64,000 nucleotides of DNA from assembly GCF_900313065.1 (NCBI RefSeq), contig NZ_OMPU01000013.1:124001-188000 (forward strand), read 5' to 3'. The notes under the pieces were generated by a model. That model did not search any database, was not told where the DNA came from, and saw only the letters and a program-made list of their open reading frames with translations. Position 1 is the first letter of the stretch, and the number at the start of each line of letters is the position of its first letter. This document shows, one piece after another, positions 26,562 through 36,793 of the stretch. A program made the translations under genes and the position numbers. This stretch comes from Kiloniella sp. EL199. GTDB taxonomy: Bacteria > Pseudomonadota > Alphaproteobacteria > Kiloniellales > Kiloniellaceae.

Positions 26562-27662
26562 ATGGCCGACACAAAAAGCATGAAAGTACTTGGCATAGAA
26601 ACCAGCTGCGATGAAACAGCCGCGGCAATCGTTGACAGTGATCATAACATTCTCGCCAACAAAGTGCTTACCCAGTTGGAAGAGCACAAACCCTATGGTG
26701 GTGTCGTTCCCGAAATTGCAGCACGCAGTCACATGAACCACCTTGATCGCCTCATCAGATCTGCACTGGAAGAGGCTGACCTAGAATTTGATCAACTGGA
26801 CGGCATCGCAGCAACAGCAGGCCCTGGTCTAATTGGCGGTGTTTTTGTCGGTGTCATGACTGCCAAAGCAATCGCCGCTGCACGCAAGTTGCCTTTCCTT
26901 GCTGTTAATCACCTCGAAGGGCATGCTTTAACAGCGCGTCTCACAGAAAAAGAAGCAGCAAATTTTCCTTACCTTCTTCTTCTCGTGTCCGGTGGGCACT
27001 GCCAGCTTCTTGCCGTCGAAGATGTTGGACGCTATACCCGTTTGGGCGGCACGATTGATGATGCCGTTGGCGAAGCCTTTGATAAAACAGCCAAGATGAT
27101 GGGGCTCCCCTATCCCGGCGGTCCAATGATCGAACAGATTGCCAAGAATGGTGATCCCAAACGCTTTGACCTGCCACGCCCGATGAAAGGGCGTCCGGGA
27201 TGTGATTTTTCTTTTTCCGGGTTGAAAACAGCCATACGCAAACAAATCCTTGAATGTGCCAGCAAGGGAAGAAGTGCAGAAGCTGACATTACAAATCTGA
27301 GTACCCAAGATAAAGCCGATCTTGCCGCTTCATTTCAACTGGCGGTCGGGGATGTTCTTGTTGATCGCTGTAAAAAAGCCATGGATGTCTTTCAAGATAC
27401 CTATGGCCAACCGGGACCATTGGTCGTAGCGGGCGGTGTTGCTGCGAACCTGACACTACGGGCACGTCTGACAGAACTCACAGATGCGCATAATACCAGC
27501 TTGCTAGCCCCGCCGGTCAAACTCTGTACAGATAACGGTGTTATGATTGCCTGGGCAGGGTTAGAACGCCTTCGCCTAGGGCTTACAGACTCGCTGGATT
27601 TCGCCCCGCGCCCTCGTTGGCCACTTGATCAGCTCACTGGCGTAGAGGCATCAAAGGTATGA
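26562..27662 (+). CDS. tsaD: tRNA N6-adenosine threonylcarbamoyltransferase TsaD
   Basis: A 366-residue TsaD (Gcp/Kae1) that transfers the threonylcarbamoyl group to A37 of ANN-decoding tRNAs. Typical pieces: [29 protein letters not shown], the metal-binding [19 protein letters not shown] and [12 protein letters not shown]. The ATG at 26562 is chosen over TTG at 26553; an ATG at 26580 gives the usual MKVLGIETS start and is also possible. It overlaps gpsA by 4 bp (ATGA), so the two are coupled. Confidence 0.94.
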   Translation: MADTKSMKVLGIETSCDETAAAIVDSDHNILANKVLTQLEEHKPYGGVVPEIAARSHMNHLDRLIRSALEEADLEFDQLDGIAATAGPGLIGGVFVGVMTAKAIAAARKLPFLAVNHLEGHALTARLTEKEAANFPYLLLLVSGGHCQLLAVEDVGRYTRLGGTIDDAVGEAFDKTAKMMGLPYPGGPMIEQIAKNGDPKRFDLPRPMKGRPGCDFSFSGLKTAIRKQILECASKGRSAEADITNLSTQDKADLAASFQLAVGDVLVDRCKKAMDVFQDTYGQPGPLVVAGGVAANLTLRARLTELTDAHNTSLLAPPVKLCTDNGVMIAWAGLERLRLGLTDSLDFAPRPRWPLDQLTGVEASKV

Positions 27663-28663
27663 CAGACAAACCCGAAAAAACAATCGGGGTTCTCGGGGCT
27701 GGCGCTTGGGGGACCGCCCTTGCTGCCGTCGCCGCAGAGGCTGGAAATGATGTCATTTTATGGTCACGGAATGAAGACGTTGTTACAAACATCAATACTG
27801 ATCATGAAAACAAACTCTACCTGAAAGGCGCGAGCCTGAGTTCTAGAATTATCGCAACAACAAAAACCTCAAACCTTCAAGACTGCGATGTTCTTTTACT
27901 GGTTGTTCCCTCTCAACATTTGGGAACCGCCTTAAAGGCCAGTAAAGACCAGATCAATCCCCAAACCCCCCTTGTCCTCTGCACCAAAGGGGTCGAAATC
28001 AAAAGCGGGCTTTTGATGACGGAAATGGTTGCAGAAATACTCCCGCAAAATCCCATTGCTGTCCTCTCCGGGCCAACCTTTGCCATCGAAGTTGCCAACA
28101 AGCTGCCCACCGCGGTAACTCTTGCCTGTGCAGATGAGAATTTAGGTAAAAGTCTATCAAAAACACTCAACAATCGCTCCTTTAGAATTTACCAGTCTCT
28201 GGACCCTATCGGGGCCGAGATCGGCGGTGCTGTGAAAAATGTGATTGCGATTGCCTGTGGTATCGTCGAAGGGCGAAAGCTTGGCGATAATGCCCGTGCC
28301 GCTCTGATAACCCGCGGCCTGTCTGAAATCGTTAAGCTTGGCCTTGTCAAAGGCGGACGCCGTGAAACCCTTATGGGTCTGTCAGGAATGGGGGATCTCA
28401 CCCTCACCTGTACAGCTACACAATCCAGAAACTACGCTCTTGGCAAAGCTTTGGGCGAAGGAGTTGCGATAAAAGATTACCTCAAGGGTCGGATTACAAT
28501 CGCCGAGGGGTTAAGTTCCAGTAAATCAGTAACTGAACTCGCCCGGAATCTTTCAATCGATATGCCGATTTGTAATGCGGTTTGTAACATATTACACAAC
28601 GATGCAGATATTGATGAAGCCATCGCTCAACTTCTCGCCCGCCCGCAAAAAGCAGAGATGTAA
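27659..28663 (+). CDS. gpsA: glycerol-3-phosphate dehydrogenase [NAD(P)+]
   Basis: A 334-residue GpsA that reduces dihydroxyacetone phosphate to sn-glycerol 3-phosphate for phospholipid synthesis. The Rossmann motif is [12 protein letters not shown], followed by [26 protein letters not shown], the catalytic Lys in [14 protein letters not shown], and [12 protein letters not shown]. The ATG overlaps the tsaD stop (ATGA). The pairing with tsaD is common in alphaproteobacteria. Confidence 0.95.
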   Translation: MTDKPEKTIGVLGAGAWGTALAAVAAEAGNDVILWSRNEDVVTNINTDHENKLYLKGASLSSRIIATTKTSNLQDCDVLLLVVPSQHLGTALKASKDQINPQTPLVLCTKGVEIKSGLLMTEMVAEILPQNPIAVLSGPTFAIEVANKLPTAVTLACADENLGKSLSKTLNNRSFRIYQSLDPIGAEIGGAVKNVIAIACGIVEGRKLGDNARAALITRGLSEIVKLGLVKGGRRETLMGLSGMGDLTLTCTATQSRNYALGKALGEGVAIKDYLKGRITIAEGLSSSKSVTELARNLSIDMPICNAVCNILHNDADIDEAIAQLLARPQKAEM

Positions 28664-28704
28664 TCGAACCAAGATCTTGACTCTCAAACATTAGGAAACA
28701 TCAA

Positions 28705-28986
28705 ATGAAGTTCATTTTTTCATGTGTTGATAAAAAAAATCACGCTCATGTCCGCGCTGAAAACCGCCCGGCCCACCTGGAATATCTTGGTCAGTTCATT
28801 GATTACATTGTTGTCGCAGGTCCAACTTTGGGTACTGACCATGAAAGCATGACCGGCAGCCTTCTTATTCTCGAATTTGATGATGTAAAAGCAGCACAGG
28901 ACTTCGCTGACAACGATCCCTACAATAAAGCTGGCCTTTTCGAGCAGGTAACAATCACCCCTTGGAAACAGGCTCTGCCCAAATAA
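28705..28986 (+). CDS. YciI-like protein
   Basis: A 93-residue ferredoxin-fold protein of the YCII family, with the conserved His/Asp arrangement: RPAHLEYLGQF (His) and FDDVKAAQDFADNDPYNKAG (Asp in DPY). Family members are small dimers with proposed catalytic or ligand-binding roles. It follows gpsA by 41 bp and is probably in the same transcript; a hairpin follows it. Confidence 0.85.
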   Translation: MKFIFSCVDKKNHAHVRAENRPAHLEYLGQFIDYIVVAGPTLGTDHESMTGSLLILEFDDVKAAQDFADNDPYNKAGLFEQVTITPWKQALPK

Positions 28987-29009
28987 GGTTTAATACCCAT
29001 CTGAATATT

Positions 29010-29046
29010 AATAGCACTGCTTGTGTACCCAGCGAGCAGTGCTATT
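29010..29046. terminator. stem-loop terminator after the YciI-like gene
   Basis: AATAGCACTGCT (29010-29021) and AGCAGTGCTATT (29035-29046) form a perfect 12-bp stem with a 13-nt loop. The following T-run is weak (CTGTTT). It separates the tsaD-gpsA-yciI unit from the EVE gene. Confidence 0.6.
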
Positions 29047-29082
29047 CTGTTTAAGAGATACAGCCTTTAAAAGGAGGTCACT

Positions 29083-29499
29083 TTGGCATATTGGTTGATG
29101 AAGACGGAACCCGGTAACTGGTCTTGGGAAGATCAGGTAGCCAAAGATGTTGAGCACTGGGACGGTGTACGCAACTATCAGGCCTCGAACAATATGAAGG
29201 CAATGAAAATCAGGGATCGGGTATTTTTCTATCATTCTGTCAAAGAAAAGAAGATTGTCGGCATTGTCGAAGTTTGCCAAGAATACTACCCCGATCATAC
29301 AGATAAATCCGGACGTTTCGGGATGGTCGATGTCAAAACACTCTACCCCATGACCAAGCCTGTGAGTCTGGAAGAAATCAAAGCACACCCTGCACTGCAA
29401 GACATGGCACTGATCAAACAATCACGACTTTCTGTAATGCCGATAAGTGATGATGAATGGGAAATTATTTGTGCAATGGGTGATACGAAACCCGCTTAA
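29083..29499 (+). CDS. EVE domain protein
   Basis: A 138-residue single EVE domain, a PUA-like fold that reads modified bases in nucleic acids. It begins AYWLMKTEPGNWSWEDQV and contains WDGVRNYQASNNMKAMK and FFYHSVKEKKIVGIVEV, the conserved pocket-forming stretches. The start is TTG at 29083, decided by a strong AAGGAGG seven bases upstream and by the typical N-terminus; the next ATG would cut off the conserved YWLM. It is monocistronic. Confidence 0.9.
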   Translation: MAYWLMKTEPGNWSWEDQVAKDVEHWDGVRNYQASNNMKAMKIRDRVFFYHSVKEKKIVGIVEVCQEYYPDHTDKSGRFGMVDVKTLYPMTKPVSLEEIKAHPALQDMALIKQSRLSVMPISDDEWEIICAMGDTKPA

Positions 29500-29524
29500 A
29501 CAACCCGACCAGTACAGGTAAATT

Positions 29525-29986
29525 TTACTCTTTCGCCAGAATTTTACCGACAGCCCCTTCAAGGGCTGTTATGAGCCCCTGACCTTCTTTACCGCCATCG
29601 CCTTTAATTTTCTGCGCAATGATCATTCGCATCGTATTGACGTGCGCTTCAATCAAATCCAGACGTTCGCTGGCAATTTCTGAATTTTCCTGAATGAAAT
29701 GGCACATTGATTTGGCAGCCAATGACAATAGCGGATAGCTGAACGTCGCCGCTTGCCCCTTAATGTTATGACCGATCCTGTGAATTTCTTTAATGCATTT
29801 GGCACGGTCACCTTGACCACTTTTGGCCGTTTTCAGAAACTCATAAATCTTTCCAGTCTCTTCATTGACCAGAATTTCATAATCGTCTTCCATCTCGAAA
29901 AGCGCTTGCTCTGCCTTTGCAACGATGTCCTCAAGTTCAGGCCCACCTTCCGATGGCACCTTGGGCTTCAGATTGTTGGTTGGCAT
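29525..29986 (-). CDS. HPt domain protein
   Basis: A 153-residue histidine phosphotransfer protein. The phosphorylated His lies in RIGHNIKGQAATF, in a four-helix bundle typical of HPt domains that carry phosphate between hybrid kinases and response regulators. The N-terminus is a short polar stretch. The ATG at 29986 is preferred; a GTG at 30004 would add six residues. It is a free-standing module with no kinase gene nearby, so the partners lie elsewhere. Confidence 0.75.
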   Translation of the reverse strand: MPTNNLKPKVPSEGGPELEDIVAKAEQALFEMEDDYEILVNEETGKIYEFLKTAKSGQGDRAKCIKEIHRIGHNIKGQAATFSYPLLSLAAKSMCHFIQENSEIASERLDLIEAHVNTMRMIIAQKIKGDGGKEGQGLITALEGAVGKILAKE

Positions 29987-30156
29987 ATGCAATTTTACTT
30001 CCACTTTTACTACCTAAAGTACTTCCGAAACGATAAAAGCTTCGACTATATTATCATCTAGTTTACAGGATGAAACCCTAATCAAGCACAAAGAAAAATG
30101 TGCCGCCGATCAGTTCAACCGTCAGTAGTTTTCCTTCTGGAACTTTGGTTAAGGAT

Positions 30157-31392
30157 TCAAGTTGCCTGAGAAAACCGCCGCAAGGGTTGATCTGTAATTG
30201 GCCAGTGAACGATAGCAGCGAAAACACCGAGGAAGATAGAGATCCACCACACCAAATCATAGGATTGGGTAGAATCGTATAACACCCCCCCTAACCATAC
30301 ACCAATAAAGCTGCCGACCTGATGGCTAAAGAAAACAAAGCCAAACAGAGTCCCCATATATTTTGGGCCAAAGATCTGTGCAACAAGACCGGATGTTAGC
30401 GGTACTGTGCTTAACCACAGCAATCCCATCGTAAAGCCAAAGACCAGAAAGGAAACAGTTGAGGCCGGCATAAGAATGAACGCAAGAATTGCCACAGAGC
30501 GTGCAATATAGATTCCCGACAATAGATATTTCTTTCGGTAAGCGCCGCCCAAGGCCCCTGCAGTGTAAGAGCCAAAAATATTTGCTAGCCCAACCAATGC
30601 CAATGTCCAGGCCCCCACTTCAGGGGCCAGGCCTTTATCAATGGCATAGGATGGAAAGTGAACAGTTATAAAAGCCAGATGAAAGCCACATACAAAAAAG
30701 CCCGCAATTAATAACCAATATCCTCTATGCCCAGCAGCTTCCTTTAAAACCTCTGACATTGTCATCGTCACATCAGATTCAGGTGAAGAACCATCTGTTG
30801 TCGATGAAACACCCCGTAAAAAATAAGCTGCTGGTACAATCAACATCAAAAGACTGGCAAGGATTAACAAAGCATTCTGCCAGCCAAAGCTTTGCAACAA
30901 GCTACTGCCAAGAGGAATGATCAGGAACTGCCCCAAAGAAGCAGATGCCGTTGCAATACCCAGCGCCAAAGAACGTTTGTCTTCCGTCACAGATCGTCCG
31001 ATAACCGCCAAAACAACACCGAATGTTGTCCCGCTCAAGCCAATACCAACAAAAAAGCCCGGCCCTATATGAGATGCAATTGGCGAATAATCCATGACAC
31101 CAAGGACAATACCGCCAGCATAAATCAATGCGCTCAAAACCAAAACACGCCCGGCCCCATAACGGTCAGCAACCATCCCGGCAAAGGGTTGCGCAGCGCC
31201 CCAAAGCAAGTTTTGAACAGCCAGCGAGAAAGCAAGAACTTCGCGCCCCCAGTTTAGTTCATCCGAGATCGGCTTCACAAAAAGGCCGTAACTGGACCTG
31301 ATTCCAAAGGCAAGACACAAAACAAGGCAACCTGACAACAAGACAACCCAAATAGGTCTGGTGGACGGAATTGTATTATCAGCGTTCGTCAT
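30157..31392 (-). CDS. MFS transporter, OFA/monocarboxylate-like
   Basis: A 411-residue 12-helix carrier of the major facilitator superfamily. The first helix region has FGIRSSYGLFVKPISDELNWGR, a pattern shared by oxalate/formate and monocarboxylate-type antiporters. Loop 2-3 is GMVADRYGAGR and the second half includes YTAGALGGAYRKKYLL. The substrate is unknown. The gene is single and leftward; the 150 bp after it contain no terminator that I recognise. Confidence 0.82.
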   Translation of the reverse strand: MTNADNTIPSTRPIWVVLLSGCLVLCLAFGIRSSYGLFVKPISDELNWGREVLAFSLAVQNLLWGAAQPFAGMVADRYGAGRVLVLSALIYAGGIVLGVMDYSPIASHIGPGFFVGIGLSGTTFGVVLAVIGRSVTEDKRSLALGIATASASLGQFLIIPLGSSLLQSFGWQNALLILASLLMLIVPAAYFLRGVSSTTDGSSPESDVTMTMSEVLKEAAGHRGYWLLIAGFFVCGFHLAFITVHFPSYAIDKGLAPEVGAWTLALVGLANIFGSYTAGALGGAYRKKYLLSGIYIARSVAILAFILMPASTVSFLVFGFTMGLLWLSTVPLTSGLVAQIFGPKYMGTLFGFVFFSHQVGSFIGVWLGGVLYDSTQSYDLVWWISIFLGVFAAIVHWPITDQPLRRFSQAT

Positions 31393-31453
31393 AAAATTTA
31401 CTCACACTCGGATTTTGGACAATAGGGATACAACAGAGTTTTTGAATTAGTCT

Positions 31454-31654
31454 TCAAGAAAAACAGCTACCGATCCACAGAGCTGCATCCCAGAATTTAG
31501 CGCCAAAGGCTTCTAAAGATCCGGGGAAGATCAAGATAATCGCGAAGCAAACAATTATAATGATCAAAATAGCCAGTAGATGTCGCATAACAGGTTTCAT
31601 AATAACCAGCATACCCTCTACTGCAGAAATCACCAATTGAATCAAACTAATCAC
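31454..31654 (-). CDS. small membrane protein
   Basis: A 66-residue frame from GTG at 31654 with AAGG just upstream. It is dominated by a strong membrane helix (LLAILIIIIVCFAIILIFPG, about residues 26-45) flanked by amphipathic ends, and finishes with a Trp-containing region. No family is recognised. It lies upstream of and on the same strand as the MFS gene, and a palindromic box lies 32 bp upstream of it. Confidence 0.4.
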   Translation of the reverse strand: MISLIQLVISAVEGMLVIMKPVMRHLLAILIIIIVCFAIILIFPGSLEAFGAKFWDAALWIGSCFS

Positions 31655-31685
31655 TAACCTTAGATATTATAATCCAGATTAAAAA

Positions 31686-31705
31686 CTATTGATTTCACTC
31701 AATAG
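31686..31705. promoter_or_regulatory. palindrome resembling a Crp/Fnr-family box
   Basis: CTATTGA and TCAATAG are perfect 7-bp arms around six bases, containing the core TTGA-N6-TCAA typical of FNR/FixK-type sites (one base off TTGAT-N4-ATCAA). It lies between the leftward small gene and the rightward EAL gene. A second perfect palindrome, ACACCTATAGGTGT, is at 31726-31739. Confidence 0.4.
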
Positions 31706-31827
31706 ATTTAGATCAATACAAAATTACACCTATAGGTGTTTTCACTTTGCTTTAACTTCTTGGCTTTACCCTGAACAATTACTTTCGCGCTTTTAGAGAT
31801 AAGAAAGCAGAAAAACCCGGGGACCCA

Positions 31828-33513
31828 ATGGGCAATGAAAGTTTAATAAGTTCCTTGCGCCAGGAACGTGATCGTTTTCTCGCTTTTGCCTTTTGCAGAG
31901 CGGATCTTTTGCTAGAACTCTCTGAAAACCATAAAATTGTCTTTGTCAGCGGTGCAACACAGGCCATCTTTGGCCGATCAGTCAAAGAACTTATTGGCAC
32001 AGAAATAGGCGATCTTGTCTTATCCCACGAGGAACCCGTTCTCAAACATCTTTTGTCTGGCATGGTTGGTGGTGTACGGCCCAATCCCATGAACATTGAT
32101 TTTAAAAACAAATCTGGAAAAGCTCAGCCTCTTTCCCTCACTGGCTACTATGTCGAAGATTTGGAAAAGCATTATTTTCTTTCTTGCAAAATCCCCGCAA
32201 CTATTTCAGCAACATCCCCGCAAACAACGCGTCAAGCTGGCGGCGATATCGTTCATGATCGTGTTAGTTTTGGGCAAACAGTTACAGAGCATCTGAAAAA
32301 TAATCCAGAGGATAAATTAACCTTTATCGAGTTGGAAGATTACGAGAATTTCGCCAATAAACTGGATAAAGACGCCCAGTCAGAGCTTTCGGAAACAATC
32401 AATAGTTACCTTCGCGCCAGTTCATCAGAAGCAAACTCTGCAGCCTCATTCGGGAATGGTAAATATGGCCTGATCAGCCGCCCGGATCTGGATATCGATA
32501 AACTAACCGACGAGATCTCGCGTCAGGTTAAGGACGCAGACCCCGATGGAGTCGGCCTCAAAGTTGAACAGGCAAGCATTGCTTTGGCCGACAGTGGTAT
32601 TTCCGGGGGCAATGCTGCGCAGGCACTGAGCTTTATGATTCAACAATTTGCGCATGACCAAAGCGATAATTTCAGCCTCGCTGATCTGGCACACTCTCTT
32701 CCGGAAATTCTGGCGCGGATCAAAAAAACTGCCGAACGTATTATCAGAGTAACGGAAGGGGAGGATTTTATCATTGTCTTCCAGCCTATTATCGACTTGA
32801 AGACACGCGAAATACACCACTATGAAGTTCTGGCGCGAATCAATGATGAAACTGGATCGCCACAGGATTTTATTCGCTCGGCAGAAGATTTGAATCTTAT
32901 CAAGGGCTTTGACCTGGCAATCTGCCGGAAGGCAATCAGATGGATTCAGGATAACCCAAGCAGCGAATACAACAGATCTATCGCTATAAACCTTTCGGCT
33001 GCGTCTATTGGTGATGCAGATTTTATCAAACAACTAACGCCTCTGTTAACACCGCTCAAAGATAATCCGGATTCCCTCCTTTTCGAGGTAACAGAATCGA
33101 CAAGAATCCCTGACCCGGTCATCGCAAATGAAGCAATGCAAACCTTGCGTAACCTAGGGCACAAGGTTTGCCTTGATGATTTTGGCGTTGGTGAAGCTTC
33201 ACTCCAGTATCTTCGCCAGTTCCAGGTTGATGTTCTGAAGATTGACGGCAGTTACATACGCGATGCTTTGGAAGATGAAACATCTGCACATATTCTCAAG
33301 GCCATTGCCGATCTTTGCCGCAAACTCAACATCAAAACTGTTGCAGAAATGGTCGAAGACGAAGAAACCACTCAACTACTGATCAACTGTAATGTCGATT
33401 ATGGTCAGGGGTATTATTTTGGTCGCCCCTGTAACGACATCAGTATTTTTGAAGAACCGGATAAACCCCGGGCAACAGGGCGACGTACTGGTTCCCAAGA
33501 AAGTTGGGCATAG
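31828..33513 (+). CDS. PAS-EAL cyclic-di-GMP phosphodiesterase
   Basis: A 561-residue protein. Residues about 20-110 look like a PAS fold (DLLLELSENHKIVFVSGATQ). The middle (about 150-290) resembles a degenerate GGDEF domain, with FGNGKYG in place of the signature. From about residue 310 it is an EAL domain with the catalytic set intact: EVLAR, NLSAAS, FEVTES, DDFG, VLKIDG and AEMVE. It should hydrolyse c-di-GMP to pGpG, with the PAS part as sensor. No membrane segment is seen, so it is cytosolic. It could act with the PilZ protein at 3.0 kb. A possible FNR-like site upstream would link it to oxygen. Confidence 0.85.
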   Translation: MGNESLISSLRQERDRFLAFAFCRADLLLELSENHKIVFVSGATQAIFGRSVKELIGTEIGDLVLSHEEPVLKHLLSGMVGGVRPNPMNIDFKNKSGKAQPLSLTGYYVEDLEKHYFLSCKIPATISATSPQTTRQAGGDIVHDRVSFGQTVTEHLKNNPEDKLTFIELEDYENFANKLDKDAQSELSETINSYLRASSSEANSAASFGNGKYGLISRPDLDIDKLTDEISRQVKDADPDGVGLKVEQASIALADSGISGGNAAQALSFMIQQFAHDQSDNFSLADLAHSLPEILARIKKTAERIIRVTEGEDFIIVFQPIIDLKTREIHHYEVLARINDETGSPQDFIRSAEDLNLIKGFDLAICRKAIRWIQDNPSSEYNRSIAINLSAASIGDADFIKQLTPLLTPLKDNPDSLLFEVTESTRIPDPVIANEAMQTLRNLGHKVCLDDFGVGEASLQYLRQFQVDVLKIDGSYIRDALEDETSAHILKAIADLCRKLNIKTVAEMVEDEETTQLLINCNVDYGQGYYFGRPCNDISIFEEPDKPRATGRRTGSQESWA

Positions 33514-33782
33514 TTTTAACAAGCACAAGACACTCTCTTATATTTATCTCTCCACAACTTTGCAGCCCGTAGCCGAGCTCAAAGAACGATTGCCTGTTTA
33601 AATTCACCAAAGAGCAATGCTGCATCGCAATATAATTTTCACTAACAAGACAGTGGCTTATCGATTATTTCCAAATTACCCTTGAGAAATCAGGAAATTC
33701 CGTAAATAATCCCTGCGAATAAAAAACCGCTGATAAAAATAAAGCAGCGCAACAATAAATAATAATATAGGGAGACCGAAAC

Positions 33783-35723
33783 ATGTCGGACGCCACTGTT
33801 TTTCCCGTACCGGAAGATCTCGCCCAAAAAGCATGGGTAGATGAACCCCGTTACCTTGAAATGTACCAGCAATCCATCGAAGACCCCGAAGCATTTTGGG
33901 CTGAACATGGAAAACGCATTCACTGGTTTAAACCCTTTACCAAAATAAAAGACGTAAGTTATGGCCCCGGCGATGTTCATATTCGCTGGTACGAAGATGG
34001 CACAACAAACGTCTGCTACAACGCAATTGATCGTCATCTGCCAACAAAAAAAGATGACACGGCTATCATCTGGGAAGGGGATGATCCCAGCGAACATGAA
34101 TACATCACTTATGGTCAGCTTCACGATCACGTAAGCCGTTTCGCCAACGCCATGAAAGCCCGCGGCGTAAAGAAAGGTGATCGCGTCACCATCTACATGC
34201 CGATGATCCCCGAAGCCACCTATGCAATGCTGGCCTGTGCCCGAATTGGTGCTGTTCACTCTGTTGTTTTTGGTGGCTTTTCGCCAGATGCACTGGCTGG
34301 TCGAATTCAGGGCTGTGAATCAAACTGTGTGATCACCGCTGACGAAGGTTTGCGTGGCGGACGCAAAGTCCCCCTCAAGGCCAATACAGACAAAGCACTG
34401 GAATCCTGTCCTGATGTGGACACCGTTTTTGTTGTAAAACGCACGGGTGGTGATATCAACTGGGACGACAAGCGCGACGTATGGTGGGATGAAGCCTGCG
34501 CCGCAGCTGACAAAGAGTGCCCCGCTGAAGAAATGAAGGCCGAAGATCCGCTTTTCATTCTCTTTACATCCGGTTCAACAGGAAAACCCAAAGGCGTTCT
34601 TCATACAACCGGTGGCTATCTCGTTTATGCATCAATGACACACAAGTACGTCTTTGATTATCATGACGGTGATATCTACTGGTGTACGGCCGATGTTGGC
34701 TGGATTACTGGCCACAGTTACATCGTTTACGGCCCGCTGACCAATGGCGCGACAACGCTTGTTTTTGAAGGCGTGCCAAATTACCCGACAGCTTCACGTT
34801 TTTGGGAAGTGTGCGACAAACACAAGGTCAACATCTTCTACACAGCCCCGACGGCTATCCGGGCGTTGATGCGTGAAGGTTTGGAAGCTGTCAAGAAAAC
34901 CTCCAGATCAACAATTCGTCTTCTTGGCACAGTGGGTGAACCTATCAACCCAGAAGCATGGATGTGGTATCATCAGGTTGTTGGTGAAGGTCGCTGCCAG
35001 ATTGTTGATACATGGTGGCAGACTGAAACAGGCGGCATTCTGATTACGCCACTGCCGGGGGCAACTCCTCTGAAACCAGGTTCTGCAACGCGTCCTTTCT
35101 TTGGCGTGAAACCGCTACTGGTTGATAACGACGGAAAAACGTTAGAAGGAGCAACAGAGGGTAATCTCTGTATCTCAGACTCTTGGCCCGGACAAATGCG
35201 AACACTCTACGGCGATCACGACCGCTTTGTTCAGACCTACTTCTCGACCTATGACGGCCTTTATTTTACGGGTGATGGCTGTCGCCGGGATGAAGACGGT
35301 TATTACTGGATCACGGGGCGTGTAGATGATGTAATCAACGTTTCCGGTCACCGTATGGGAACGGCGGAAGTTGAATCTGCACTCGTCGCGCATGCCAAGG
35401 TCGCTGAATCTGCCGTAGTTGGTTATCCGCACGACATCAAAGGCCAAGGCATTTACGCCTATGTGACGCTAAACGCAGGCGAAGAACCCAGTGACGAACT
35501 GCGCAAAGAACTCGTCGCCTGGGTCCGAAAAGAGATCGGCCCGATTGCAACACCGGATATGCTGCAATGGGCACCAGGCTTACCCAAAACACGTTCAGGT
35601 AAGATCATGCGTCGTATTTTGCGTAAAATTGCCGAAAACGACTATGGCAGCCTGGGGGATACGTCCACTCTGGCAGATCCATCCGTCGTTGATGATCTTA
35701 TTGAAAACAGAATGAACAAGTAA
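33783..35723 (+). CDS. acsA: acetyl-CoA synthetase
   Basis: A 646-residue AMP-forming acetate-CoA ligase. Motifs: [20 protein letters not shown] (P-loop), [52 protein letters not shown], and the regulatory lysine in [14 protein letters not shown] that is acetylated in known enzymes. Length is normal. The ATG at 33783 follows GGGAGACC. It lets cells use acetate. A strong terminator follows, so it is monocistronic. Confidence 0.95.
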   Translation: MSDATVFPVPEDLAQKAWVDEPRYLEMYQQSIEDPEAFWAEHGKRIHWFKPFTKIKDVSYGPGDVHIRWYEDGTTNVCYNAIDRHLPTKKDDTAIIWEGDDPSEHEYITYGQLHDHVSRFANAMKARGVKKGDRVTIYMPMIPEATYAMLACARIGAVHSVVFGGFSPDALAGRIQGCESNCVITADEGLRGGRKVPLKANTDKALESCPDVDTVFVVKRTGGDINWDDKRDVWWDEACAAADKECPAEEMKAEDPLFILFTSGSTGKPKGVLHTTGGYLVYASMTHKYVFDYHDGDIYWCTADVGWITGHSYIVYGPLTNGATTLVFEGVPNYPTASRFWEVCDKHKVNIFYTAPTAIRALMREGLEAVKKTSRSTIRLLGTVGEPINPEAWMWYHQVVGEGRCQIVDTWWQTETGGILITPLPGATPLKPGSATRPFFGVKPLLVDNDGKTLEGATEGNLCISDSWPGQMRTLYGDHDRFVQTYFSTYDGLYFTGDGCRRDEDGYYWITGRVDDVINVSGHRMGTAEVESALVAHAKVAESAVVGYPHDIKGQGIYAYVTLNAGEEPSDELRKELVAWVRKEIGPIATPDMLQWAPGLPKTRSGKIMRRILRKIAENDYGSLGDTSTLADPSVVDDLIENRMNK

Positions 35724-35743
35724 GCTGTTTGCAAATTAACCAG

Positions 35744-35777
35744 AAAGGGCCGAGACCAAGTTTCGGCCCTTTTTCTT
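35744..35777 (+). terminator. rho-independent terminator of acsA
   Basis: AAAGGGCCGA and TCGGCCCTTT form a perfect 10-bp stem with a 9-nt loop, followed by TTTTTCTTT. It begins 20 bp after the acsA stop. Confidence 0.9.
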
Positions 35778-35812
35778 TGCCTCAGAACACAAAAATACAA
35801 AGGGTATGAACA

Positions 35813-36688
35813 CTATCTCCATTGTTGAGCCAAATACTCCAATAAAGCTCGAAGCTTCAAAGGCACAAAGTCAAGTTGCTGATAGTAAGCCCACATTTCA
35901 AAAGGACGGCTGGTTAATTCCTTTAAAACAGGGACAAGATCTCCCCTCTGTACTTCATCACGAATGATAATTTCCGGAATATAGGCAATCCCCTGTCCAC
36001 GTAAAGCAGCCGCAATTAAGGCCTCTGTATTATTGCTCACCAAACGCCCGTGAACAGAAACCTCCTGTCCATGCTCAAAGCGCCATTTCGCTTCGTGGCT
36101 TTGGCTTTCAAAGACCAAACAAGCGTGATCCACCAAATCCGAGAGCTGTTCCGGCACACCCATATGCGCAATATAATCAGGGCTGGTAAAAAGCTGGTTA
36201 TGATAGCGACAGAGCGACCGTCCAATAAAAGCACCGGAATCAAAATTGTCTAATTTCCGGGCAAGAGAGAGATCCGCAGCGGCTCGAGGAAGTTCTTCAT
36301 AGGATACGGACTGTAATTCAATCTCTATTTTTTGATACTGATCGAGGAAACCATCCAATACGGGCACCAGAACCCTGTTTAATACAGGCGGTGGTGCCGC
36401 AATGCTCAAAATTCCCTTAGGCTCTTGCCCCAGGCTTTCCGTTTCATCTAACAAAGATTGCCACTGACCATGAAGAAATGTCATGCGGTTATAAAAATTA
36501 TCCCCAGCCTCGGTCACAGATATTCGCCGAGTAGTCCTGCGCAATAGCTGAACGCCCAGTGATTGCTCGAGCTCTGCTATCCGCTTTGTCACCACTGAAG
36601 GACTAACATTCATGAATCGTGCGGCGGCGGCCATCGACCCCTGTTCGACCACAGACTTAAAGATCAAGGCTCTGTTAAAGTCATCCAT
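35813..36688 (-). CDS. LysR family transcriptional regulator
   Basis: A 291-residue LysR regulator of the type starting MDDFNRALIFKSVVEQGSM. The winged helix includes ARFMNVSPSVVTKRIAELE and LLRRTTRRISVTEAG, and the remainder is the effector-binding domain. The start at 36688 is chosen because GGAAA lies just before it; a TTG at 36721 would add 11 residues and run through the operator-like palindrome. It is divergent from the small monooxygenase-like gene at 36794, its most likely target. Confidence 0.88.
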   Translation of the reverse strand: MDDFNRALIFKSVVEQGSMAAAARFMNVSPSVVTKRIAELEQSLGVQLLRRTTRRISVTEAGDNFYNRMTFLHGQWQSLLDETESLGQEPKGILSIAAPPPVLNRVLVPVLDGFLDQYQKIEIELQSVSYEELPRAAADLSLARKLDNFDSGAFIGRSLCRYHNQLFTSPDYIAHMGVPEQLSDLVDHACLVFESQSHEAKWRFEHGQEVSVHGRLVSNNTEALIAAALRGQGIAYIPEIIIRDEVQRGDLVPVLKELTSRPFEMWAYYQQLDFVPLKLRALLEYLAQQWR

Positions 36689-36718
36689 ATTATTTCCAAA
36701 ATAAGAATAACCAGTTAT

Positions 36719-36733
36719 CAATTATGATAATTG
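36719..36733. promoter_or_regulatory. LysR-type operator candidate
   Basis: CAATTAT-G-ATAATTG is a perfect 7-bp-arm palindrome and contains the T-N11-A core of LysR boxes. It lies between the LysR start and the divergent gene at 36794, 61 bp from the latter. Confidence 0.5.
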
Positions 36734-36793
36734 TTCTCGTTTATTTAAGCAATATGATGCCTCGTCATTTATACGAAGTAAAAGGATAAGACG

